Assembly: GCF_007097265.1 (NCBI RefSeq)
Contig: NZ_VJZP01000004.1
Span: 103,092 to 167,091, forward strand
Direction: 5' to 3'
Length of the DNA stretch: 64,000 nucleotides
Origin: Flavobacterium gawalongense
GTDB taxonomy: Bacteria > Bacteroidota > Bacteroidia > Flavobacteriales > Flavobacteriaceae
The stretch's first letter is position 1. Each line of letters begins with the position of its first letter. The notes under the pieces were generated by a model that searched no databases, was not told the origin of the DNA, and was given only the letters and a program-made list of their open reading frames with translations. Positions 34,367-41,619 of this stretch are shown here, piece after piece. A program made the position numbers and the translations under genes.

Positions 34367-35202
34367 TATTCTATTTCTTTATTTTTCTTGTTTTCTAAAC
34401 TTTTTGCGTTTTTACTGGTTACAATTTTGTCTCCAATCTTGGCTTCAATTTGTTTTCTTGTATTTCCTGCAATTGTTCCACCTTGTTTGGCAATTACTTT
34501 ACTTTCTTTGAACGTTTTAGGTTCTTTCTTTTTCGAAATTTCCGTAGTGGTTGCCTCAGCTAACATATTTAACACTAATTCAAGATTAGTCATGTGGTCA
34601 CGAAGATTTTCTTTTTTAAGGTCTTTTAATTCCTTGTACTGCTTGGTCGAAATACCTGTCCAAGCTTTAGTAATCTCATCCGTAAGTATGGCATATTCTT
34701 GCCCTTTTTTGACACCTCTCTTGTCCCATTCGTCTGTTAGTTCTTTGCGAACTTCAATACTTTTTAAACGTTGATTTACCCATTCTTTAGAATATCCTTT
34801 TTTGAGATAGGTTTCCATCAAACGGTCAAATCCAATTTCCGGATCTACTATTTCATCCATTCTTTCACGCCCCATTTTAGCCAACCAAAGTTTAAAAGGC
34901 TCCGCTTTTGGAGAAGGAACAGATTGAATTAAACGAAAAAGCTGTTCAGTATCAGCCACATCGGTTTTGTAAAATTTACCATCAGAAGATTGCATTTTCA
35001 GTTGGTTACAATCTGTAACCAACTGACTTCCCTCTTTTTTAAGACGGTTTTTTAATACTTTCCAGTAATTGTTAGGGTTTTCACTCTCCGAAAGTACTCC
35101 AATGACATCAACAATAGAGAAATACCATTTTTCTTCTTCATCATTCCAAACAGAACGAACTTGTTTTGATTCGAATAGTTTTATGCTTGTTTCTTTTTCC
35201 AT
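34366..35202 (-). CDS. BRO-N domain protein (DinD/KilA-like) in the RM operon
   Basis: I place the start at ATG 35202 (MEKETSIKLFESKQVRSVWN), giving 278 residues; an upstream ATG at 35241 would read through a perfect hairpin. The BRO-N domain covers about 5-110 (WYFSIVDVIGVLSESENPNN, then SPKAEPFKLWLAK). A helical region follows (GFDRLMETYLKKGYSKEWVN) and a Lys-rich tail (IAKQGGTIAGNTRKQIEAKI). BRO-N proteins bind DNA and often act as phage antirepressors or damage-induced regulators. Insertion between res and mod is common in such loci, but its role there is not established. Confidence 0.87.
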   Translation of the reverse strand: MEKETSIKLFESKQVRSVWNDEEEKWYFSIVDVIGVLSESENPNNYWKVLKNRLKKEGSQLVTDCNQLKMQSSDGKFYKTDVADTEQLFRLIQSVPSPKAEPFKLWLAKMGRERMDEIVDPEIGFDRLMETYLKKGYSKEWVNQRLKSIEVRKELTDEWDKRGVKKGQEYAILTDEITKAWTGISTKQYKELKDLKKENLRDHMTNLELVLNMLAEATTTEISKKKEPKTFKESKVIAKQGGTIAGNTRKQIEAKIGDKIVTSKNAKSLENKKNKEIE

Positions 35203-35217
35203 AACTATTATATTTTT

Positions 35218-35244
35218 AAGATGTCCGAAAATATCGGACATCTT
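35218..35244. promoter_or_regulatory. palindrome at the BRO-N gene start
   Basis: AAGATGTCCGA (35218-35228) and TCGGACATCTT (35234-35244) are exact inverse copies with a 5-base loop, 16 bases before the chosen start codon. Likely an operator or leader hairpin for the BRO-mod-SIR2-herA unit. Confidence 0.65.
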
Positions 35245-35261
35245 ATATTTCTTTATCTATA

Positions 35262-35295
35262 ATTATCACTTTCCTGACATCAGGAAAGTGATAAT
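35262..35295. promoter_or_regulatory. 34-bp perfect palindrome between res and the BRO-N gene
   Basis: 16-base arms (ATTATCACTTTCCTGA and its exact inverse) around CA, beginning 4 bases after the res stop codon. There is no clean T run after it on the minus strand, so it may be a regulator site rather than, or as well as, a terminator. Confidence 0.7.
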
Positions 35296-35298
35296 CAA

Positions 35299-38001
35299 TT
35301 ACATTATTGCGTTTATAATTTTATCCGCTTCGGTTTTAAAATAAGTGAATTCTTTGACTGGAGCTTTATAATGCACCTCTAATCCAAGCTTTTCAAAGTG
35401 CTTCATAGCGCATCGTATTTTATAAATCTCGCTTTCGGTCAATGCTTTTTTATCATTTATATCATTTGTTCCTTTGGTTTCTATTACAAAATAGAATTCC
35501 TTTTCATTCCCGTTTTTCAAGTTTTTACGTTTCATTACGAGTCCAAAATCAGGCTCATAATTCCCTATTGGCGTACTTATTTTATACCAACTGGGTAGTT
35601 TAAGGAAACAAATCACTTCGGCAGCTGCATCTGCTCCTAATGAAAAATTGCGTTCGACATCGCTATCAATTATCATTTTGTCAAAAACACCTTTATTTGG
35701 GGTTTCAACAAAACGAGTAGTAGGCATATTCTTTACAAAATCATCAAAATCAAAAGGATAACTTTCTCCTGTTAAATTATAATCCAATCCACGAATCATT
35801 TCATCTAATTCTACATTGCGAATTATTGTTGAAGCTTCGTGAATAAATCGAGGTGGATTTTTTACCATTTCATTTAAGTTGGTCAATCTCGTTACAATAC
35901 TAAACAGCGTGGTATAACTCAAACCCGTATTCTCGCTCAACTCTTCAATCAAATCCAAAGGGGTAAAATAGGACTTTTGCTTTACTTTATCAGTTCCCCC
36001 AAAAGTTTCGGTTCTTCCCTCTTCGGTAATACTATGAATTAAATGGCTTGATGCTTCAATTACAAAGTCTGGAATTGTTATTTTGGAAATAAATTCACTG
36101 GCTGATGTAATTAAATTTTCTTCATCAAAAGCGATTGTGTATTCTGTTTTCTTTGCCAGTGCTGTCCAATATTCTCTAAAAGCTTTGTCCATTTCTGCGG
36201 AACTGTTTCTTTTAAATTTAACCGCGTCCATAGCATCGCCTTTGTGTGTATGAGTCATTCCTGCACCCGCATTTGTCGTACCAAAAACCGATTTGATTTC
36301 TTCTTGGTATTGGGTAACAAAGGTTTCGTAAGTTTCATTAGGAATAACCGTAAGTTGATTGATACGTTCATTATCATCAACATCCAAAGCATCATAAATT
36401 CTTTGTCCTTCTTGATTGACACAAATACGCAATCCACGCCCAATTTCTTGACGTTTTTTAATTTCGGAATACGAATTATTTAATGTGGCAATATTAAAAA
36501 CATTCGGATTATCCCAACCAACACCAAGAGCAGAATGGGAAAATACAAATTGAACGGGATTTGAGAGTGTAAGTAATTCCTCTTTCCCTTTTAGAATCAA
36601 TTCATAAATTTTGCTTTGTTCTTTAACGCCCCCTTCATTGTCGGCAAATTCTCCACTTGCTTTTTGCGCAAAATAATATCCTTGAATACTTTGAATATGC
36701 TCATTTGACGGAACTTTTCCCTGATTATATTCAGGATAAATCCCTTTATATTTTTCTATAAACAGGTTTTTTATAATTGGGGTTTCCCCCATATAATTTG
36801 AAACTCTGTCAATAAAAATAAGAGACAAACATTTAATCCCTTTCGATTCTAATTTTTGAGATTTCGTAAAATGTCGATGAATCAACCACTCTATTTGCAA
36901 AGCCCAAATATTGGCTAAACCCCCTGAAATTTGTTTTTCCAGTATTTCAGTACCATTTGAAAATGTTACTGTAGTCAAACCCGTTTTTAAACTCTTATTA
37001 ATATTGGCAATAGTATAATTCAAATAACTTGGGTTGTTGGTTTTGTCTCCTAAATTATCATTTTGATTGAGCCAGCCAGTTACTTTAAAATCAATTTTAT
37101 TGGTCGATTTATTCAAATGCCACGCTTTCAATTTGACTTTTGGGTCTCCTTTACCAAATTGAATCTCCGCCAACTCAATTTTAAGTGTTGCTTCATCATT
37201 CTTTTCAGTAACTGTTAAGACTTCTATCTTCTTTACCAAACCATCTTTATAGCTGTCATAAGGCGTTAATCTGTACAACAAGTTTTTCATCACTTTGTGA
37301 GTTGCGGAATACCTGATTTTATATAATGGATTCAGTTTTGCAATTTGTCTTATAGAATTTTCCGTATCCATTCCTTCCTGTGGCTCGTCCATAATAATGA
37401 TAGGATTGGTATAGGCAATGGCTTCAATGAAGGGTTTGTTATTGAATAAATCTTCTCTTTGTGCTTGATTCAAAATTTTGTCTTCGGAATTGAAAGAAGC
37501 CAAAGTCATAATCATCACTTGTGGATGTTGGTCTTCAATAAATTGGGTAACCTTTTGAAGTTTCTTACTGTCATATTCAAAAGCATTAGGTTTGAACCCA
37601 TAAATACTTTCTAGTTGCTTATTGAATGATTTGAATGTACCAATAATGTTTTGTCGAATGGCAACCGACGGCACTAAAATGATAAATTTGGTAAATCCGT
37701 GATGTTTAAATAATTCATAAATAGTCTTTACGTAAACAAGGGTTTTACCAGTTCCTGTTTCCATTTCAACGCAAATATCTTTATCGTTTGAAAGGTTAGC
37801 TACTTCTTCCGATATTCCGTTTTCTAAAAGAATGTTTTTAATATTACTCTCAACTTCATGCAAAGAAAGAGTATTGTTATTAGAACGAATACCCTCTTTA
37901 CAAGAGTTATCGAATGTGTTTTTTTCTGTCCCTTCAAAAATTTTCACAACAGATTGAACGGCTATATCCTGATATTTAAGACTTTCTAATTGTAACTCCA
38001 T
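35299..38001 (-). CDS. res: type III restriction endonuclease subunit (Res)
   Basis: 900 residues. SF2 helicase core: Walker A TGTGKT (82-87), IIMDEPQEGMD (motif II), and QEIGRGLRICVN (motif VI). The C-terminal nuclease domain has NYEPDFGLVMK followed by FYFVIETKGT, the PD and ExK residues. Res hydrolyses ATP, signals between two head-to-head sites and cuts unmodified DNA with Mod. It is the first gene of the minus-strand cluster and precedes mod, the reverse of the usual mod-res order. Confidence 0.94.
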   Translation of the reverse strand: MELQLESLKYQDIAVQSVVKIFEGTEKNTFDNSCKEGIRSNNNTLSLHEVESNIKNILLENGISEEVANLSNDKDICVEMETGTGKTLVYVKTIYELFKHHGFTKFIILVPSVAIRQNIIGTFKSFNKQLESIYGFKPNAFEYDSKKLQKVTQFIEDQHPQVMIMTLASFNSEDKILNQAQREDLFNNKPFIEAIAYTNPIIIMDEPQEGMDTENSIRQIAKLNPLYKIRYSATHKVMKNLLYRLTPYDSYKDGLVKKIEVLTVTEKNDEATLKIELAEIQFGKGDPKVKLKAWHLNKSTNKIDFKVTGWLNQNDNLGDKTNNPSYLNYTIANINKSLKTGLTTVTFSNGTEILEKQISGGLANIWALQIEWLIHRHFTKSQKLESKGIKCLSLIFIDRVSNYMGETPIIKNLFIEKYKGIYPEYNQGKVPSNEHIQSIQGYYFAQKASGEFADNEGGVKEQSKIYELILKGKEELLTLSNPVQFVFSHSALGVGWDNPNVFNIATLNNSYSEIKKRQEIGRGLRICVNQEGQRIYDALDVDDNERINQLTVIPNETYETFVTQYQEEIKSVFGTTNAGAGMTHTHKGDAMDAVKFKRNSSAEMDKAFREYWTALAKKTEYTIAFDEENLITSASEFISKITIPDFVIEASSHLIHSITEEGRTETFGGTDKVKQKSYFTPLDLIEELSENTGLSYTTLFSIVTRLTNLNEMVKNPPRFIHEASTIIRNVELDEMIRGLDYNLTGESYPFDFDDFVKNMPTTRFVETPNKGVFDKMIIDSDVERNFSLGADAAAEVICFLKLPSWYKISTPIGNYEPDFGLVMKRKNLKNGNEKEFYFVIETKGTNDINDKKALTESEIYKIRCAMKHFEKLGLEVHYKAPVKEFTYFKTEADKIINAIM

Positions 38002-38033
38002 TAATAGAAAAAAAGTTTAATAATTACTGAATT

Positions 38034-38041
38034 CAAATATA
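38034..38041 (-). promoter_or_regulatory. candidate -7 box for the defence operon
   Basis: TATATTTG on the minus strand, 33 bases before the res ATG, matches TAnnTTTG exactly. No clear TTG is seen 19 bases upstream. Confidence 0.45.
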
Positions 38042-38151
38042 CAGTTTATCAAAATGATTATTTTACAATTTGGTGAAAACAATCTGCATTTAATAAATTA
38101 TGGGGGTGATTCATTATTATCCTTGTATACAATACATTAAATTAATACAAT

Positions 38152-38250
38152 AGGCATACAATTCGGCAACATAAAAAAAGTAAAATAACGTAAAGTATTG
38201 ATTTTACTGCTAGTCATACTCCTTGGTTCTATGTCTAAGAAGGGTTGCTT
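38152..38250. repeat. right-end sequence copy 2 with decayed att
   Basis: 38152-38229 matches 29065-29141; after CCTTGGTTC the att core degenerates (CTAAGAAGGGTTGC versus CCAAGAGAGGGAGC). Beyond it, CAATGTCGGGC (from 38264) is the right half of the repeated terminator seen elsewhere, with its left half missing, so the junction seems to cut that terminator. The rest of 38002-38399 holds no gene. Confidence 0.75.
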
Positions 38251-38399
38251 TTTTATCTATTTCACAATGTCGGGCTTTTTTTATGTCCAAAAATTAGCGC
38301 TTCCTGATTTTTAAATTTCGAAAAAAAGGCATCACTTTTATATAAAATAATTTTTATTACCAAATAATTGAATAAATTAGAGGTTCTAAATTATTTACT

Positions 38400-39353
38400 A
38401 TGAAACGTCGTCAATTTCTTCAAAGCACAGCCCTATTTTCTGTAGCATCTTTAGTAAACGCAAATGAACTGTTTGCCAAAACTCCATTAATCAATAAAGT
38501 GGGCTTGGGTTTATTTTCTATACCAAAAATGTTAGAGAATGACTTTGATGGTGCTTTTGCTATGTTAGCCAAAATGGGATACAAAGAAGTGGAATGTTTT
38601 GGACCTTATGAATTCAGTACTGAAAAAGCAAAAGCTTCATGGAATGCTGTTACACTCCAACTAGGATTCAAAGGAAGTGGCTTCTTTAACAAAACAGCTG
38701 CTGATTTTTTTAAAGCCGCAAAATCAAATGGCATTAGTATTCCTTCCATGCATACCGATTTGGATACATTATCAACCAAAATGGGCTCATTAGCTGAAGC
38801 GGCTCATTTAATTGGTGCAAAATATGTGGTACTTCCTTCCATTCCGGATGCTGAAAGAAAAACCTTGGACGATTATAAACGAGTAGCAGAAAAATTCAAC
38901 TCGATTGGTGCTGAAGCCAAGAAAGAAGGAATTCGTTTTGCATATCACAATCATGGTTATGGTTTAAACAATGTGAATGGCGTTATGCCATTAGATATTA
39001 TTTTTGACCAAACTGACCCTAGCCTGGTTTATTTTGAAATGGATCTTTATTGGACAATAGCCGGTGGAGCAGATCCCGTTGAATTATTCAAAAAGCACAA
39101 AGACAGGTATAAAATGGTGCATATAAAAGACATGAAAGAAGTAAAAAGATTCGCAGGAGATGGTGGTGATTCATCACAATGGATTAGCCTTTTTCCATAC
39201 ATGACTTCATGTGGTGAAGGTGTGTTAGATTTGCCTAAAATACTTACTACTGCAAAACAAAATGGTGTTGAGCATTTCTTCGTTGAACAAGATATGGTAC
39301 AATCCCCTGAAATAGCATTGAAAAAAAGTATCGATTATTTAAAGTCCCTTTAA
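38400..39353 (+). CDS. exported sugar phosphate isomerase/epimerase-type TIM barrel, copy 1
   Basis: 317 residues. The N-terminus MKRRQFLQSTALFSVASLVN is a Tat-type leader (RRQFLQ). The rest is a xylose-isomerase-like TIM barrel with YKEVECFGPYE, AYHNHGYG, YFEMDLYWTIAGG, MVHIKDMKE and FFVEQDM, which supply metal ligands (E, H, D, H, E). Such proteins isomerise or epimerise sugars or modified glucosides in the periplasm. A second copy at 59405-60358 is about nine-tenths identical by eye, with shared flanks. It is the first gene right of the island. Confidence 0.87.
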   Translation: MKRRQFLQSTALFSVASLVNANELFAKTPLINKVGLGLFSIPKMLENDFDGAFAMLAKMGYKEVECFGPYEFSTEKAKASWNAVTLQLGFKGSGFFNKTAADFFKAAKSNGISIPSMHTDLDTLSTKMGSLAEAAHLIGAKYVVLPSIPDAERKTLDDYKRVAEKFNSIGAEAKKEGIRFAYHNHGYGLNNVNGVMPLDIIFDQTDPSLVYFEMDLYWTIAGGADPVELFKKHKDRYKMVHIKDMKEVKRFAGDGGDSSQWISLFPYMTSCGEGVLDLPKILTTAKQNGVEHFFVEQDMVQSPEIALKKSIDYLKSL

Positions 39354-39389
39354 TTTATATAGGTTCTTATCTTAGAGAAGGAACTTTGA

Positions 39390-39416
39390 AGCCTGACCGC
39401 AATGTCGGGCTTTTTT
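39390..39416 (+). terminator. intrinsic terminator of the repeated AGCCTGAC family
   Basis: AGCCTGAC (39390-39397) pairs with GTCGGGCT (39404-39411) using one G-T pair, then a T run. Near-identical terminators occur at 55563, 60686 and, split by a MITE, at 59006/59199. The 39354-39662 gap otherwise holds only the 25-bp motif at 39585. Confidence 0.8.
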
Positions 39417-39584
39417 ATGCCTAAAAATTTGCAACTGTTCTTATATTTCCCAAAAATTCGTTGACCTGATTAAAAACGAATAGAATTCCCTGCTAAAGCT
39501 TATAAATAATTTTTTACACATTCATCTCAATCAGCGAATTAATAAGATGCATTTAATTTTTCTCAGATGAACTAGGGCTATCTA

Positions 39585-39609
39585 TCGACATTCTATAGGA
39601 AACTGTCGA
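39585..39609. promoter_or_regulatory. 25-bp LytTR operator candidate upstream of the histidine kinase gene
   Basis: TCGAC-A-TTCT-8 bases-CTGTCGA. The same pattern, with identical spacing, is at 41494-41518 before the TonB receptor gene. The ends TCGAC/GTCGA are inverse copies. Location in front of both units controlled in the same locus suggests binding by the LytTR regulator encoded between them. Confidence 0.65.
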
Positions 39610-39662
39610 TTTTCATTTTAGGACTTCTTTTATTCCGTACATTTATTTTTAATTTGTACCTG

Positions 39663-40721
39663 ATGAAACCATTTTCAGTTAAAGATATTTCGATTTTTTC
39701 AAAAGCTTTACTCTTTTTTGGACTGCTTATAGTCCAAAGTATGCCACTGTATATGAATTTTAGCTTTCCTATGGAATTTTGGATAAAGCAAAGTCTCATG
39801 TATGTTTTATGGATTGCAGTGTTCTATCTCACCTATAAAATAATTGTTCCTACCCTTTTATTTCAAGGCAAGAACGGTTTTTTCATTATTGCGATATGCG
39901 TTCTACTACTATCCGTTCTATACATTAGCAATGCTTTCAATACACTCTTAGACCTTGATGCGATACTAAGAAAACATTTTAAAATTTCAAAAAAAGACAA
40001 TATGCATAGTGCTTTGATTTCAAATTTAAGCGAAATCATAATAACCTTATTAATGGTGGGAGCCAGCACTGTCATAAGTGTTGCCAAAAAACTGCAAGCG
40101 GAAACCCAAGTGCGTCAAAATCTTGAAAAAGAAAAAATCACTTCGGAATTATCATTCCTTAAATCGCAAATCAACCCTCACTTTTTTTTTAATATCCTGA
40201 ACAGTATTTATGCCTTGGCAGGAACAGAAAATCAACCGGCACGGGAAGCCATATATACCTTGTCGCACATGATGCGCTATGTTCTTTATGATACCAAAAA
40301 CAATCTGACAACGCTAAGTAAAGAAATAGGTTTTGTTGCCGATTATCTTAAACTTATGGAACTGAGAATAACGGATAAAGTGCAGGTAATATTTGAAAAG
40401 CCGACAAATATCAAGGATGTAACCGTAGCACCAATGTTGTTTTTACCTTTTATCGAAAATGCCTATAAACACGGCATCAGCGGTATTTATCCAAGCTATA
40501 TTTATATCGGAATTGAGCAGTCTGAAAAATTGCTACAAATTGAAGTCCGCAATTCTATATTTGAAAATCAAACCATAAGTAAAGAAGAAGGCAACGGAAT
40601 TGGTTTAATCAATACCCGCCGAAGACTCGATTTGATTTATCCCGGCAAGTACGAATTAGTCACTAATGAAGATACCCTTCAAATGGAATACACGGTAATC
40701 TTAAAATTACAAATCTCATGA
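39663..40721 (+). CDS. LytS-type sensor histidine kinase
   Basis: 352 residues from ATG 39663; a TTG three codons earlier was not used. Four hydrophobic segments occupy about 1-150, followed by the His_kinase (LytS) domain with LKSQINPHFFFNILNSIYAL carrying the phospho-accepting His, and an HATPase domain with PFIENAYKHG and GNGIGLINTRRRL. It sits in the inner membrane and signals to the response regulator, whose ATG overlaps its stop (ATGA). Confidence 0.92.
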   Translation: MKPFSVKDISIFSKALLFFGLLIVQSMPLYMNFSFPMEFWIKQSLMYVLWIAVFYLTYKIIVPTLLFQGKNGFFIIAICVLLLSVLYISNAFNTLLDLDAILRKHFKISKKDNMHSALISNLSEIIITLLMVGASTVISVAKKLQAETQVRQNLEKEKITSELSFLKSQINPHFFFNILNSIYALAGTENQPAREAIYTLSHMMRYVLYDTKNNLTTLSKEIGFVADYLKLMELRITDKVQVIFEKPTNIKDVTVAPMLFLPFIENAYKHGISGIYPSYIYIGIEQSEKLLQIEVRNSIFENQTISKEEGNGIGLINTRRRLDLIYPGKYELVTNEDTLQMEYTVILKLQIS

Positions 40722-41470
40722 TATTAAAATGTATCGCGGTTGATGATGAACCGCTGGCACTACAGATTATAGTTTCTTATATCGAACAAACGCCATCCTT
40801 ATCATTAGTGGGACAGTTTTCGAATGCCATCGAAGCATTAAAAGCAATCCATGAACAGGATATTGACCTAATTTTTCTTGATATTCGAATGCCCGACATA
40901 AATGGAATTGAACTGGCTAAGATTGTAGAACAATACCGTGTAAAAGGGAATTTAAGAATCATATTTACAACGGCTTTTGATCAGTATGCGCTTGATAGCT
41001 ACAAGGTAGATGCACTTGATTACCTCCTTAAACCTTTTAGTTTTGTTGATTTCAGTAAATCGGTTGCAAAGGCACTGGGTTATTTCGAGCTCATCCGAAA
41101 CCCGGAACAGGAAGTACAAAAATTTAATCCGCCAATTCCCGAAACTGAAGTAGCTTACATTTATCTGAAATTTGAATATCAGCTCGTTAGAATCGCAGTC
41201 GATGATATCATTTATATAGAAAGCATGAAAGATTATGTAAAAGTATTCCGGCTCAGCGAAGACAAGCCACTATTGTCGCTGACAAGTATGAAATCGCTTG
41301 AAGAAAAGCTTCCTGAAAATAAATTCATGCGAATTCACAGGTCTTATATTGTATCTCTGGATAAAATAAAATCAGCTACAAAAAATTCCGTTCAGATCGA
41401 CAAAATCACCATTGCTGTCACCGATCAATACAAAGATAATTTTATGAAATTTTTCAAAGACTGGGCTTAA
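40718..41470 (+). CDS. LytTR-family response regulator
   Basis: 250 residues. Receiver domain 1-120 with acidic pocket DDEP, phospho-acceptor D55 (LIFLDIRMPDING), TTAFDQYA and LLKPF. The LytTR DNA-binding domain covers about 145-250 (YIESMKDYVKVF, FMRIHRSYIVSLDKIKS). The gene overlaps its kinase by 4 bases. Two copies of a 25-bp motif, before the kinase and before the TonB receptor, are its likely targets. Confidence 0.93.
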   Translation: MILKCIAVDDEPLALQIIVSYIEQTPSLSLVGQFSNAIEALKAIHEQDIDLIFLDIRMPDINGIELAKIVEQYRVKGNLRIIFTTAFDQYALDSYKVDALDYLLKPFSFVDFSKSVAKALGYFELIRNPEQEVQKFNPPIPETEVAYIYLKFEYQLVRIAVDDIIYIESMKDYVKVFRLSEDKPLLSLTSMKSLEEKLPENKFMRIHRSYIVSLDKIKSATKNSVQIDKITIAVTDQYKDNFMKFFKDWA

Positions 41471-41493
41471 AATTTTGAATTTTTAAACTTCCG

Positions 41494-41518
41494 TCGACGT
41501 TCTCGACCTCTCTGTCGA
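41494..41518. promoter_or_regulatory. 25-bp LytTR operator candidate upstream of the TonB receptor gene
   Basis: TCGAC-G-TTCT-8 bases-CTGTCGA, the same frame as 39585-39609. It lies 102 bases before the receptor ATG; TTGCTTTGTACC at 41548 recalls TTAATTTGTACC at 39649 in the kinase leader. Confidence 0.65.
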
Positions 41519-41619
41519 ATGTGTTGGTATATGTTCCTGTTAAGATGTTGCTTTGTACCGTAATCCAAACGAATTTTTTTAAATAATTCTAATGGATTCA
41601 GAACTTAAAATATCTTAAA

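Larger units (their letters stand above)
29205..38262. mobile_element. island B: defence element or remnant in tandem with island A
   Basis: It starts at attR of island A and ends at a diverged copy of the same right-end sequence (38152-38229) and a decayed att (38221-38250). All five genes inside are defence-type and on the minus strand. No integrase is present, so it is either an older element that lost it or cargo mobilised by the recombinase of island A. The boundary call is inferred from the repeats. Confidence 0.6.

Noticed and set aside
35203..35241. Longer start for the BRO-N protein
   Set aside because: The extra codons consist of a perfect hairpin; family similarity starts after 35202.
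11439..38262. Integrative conjugative element
   Set aside because: No relaxase, coupling ATPase or Tra proteins seen in any frame.
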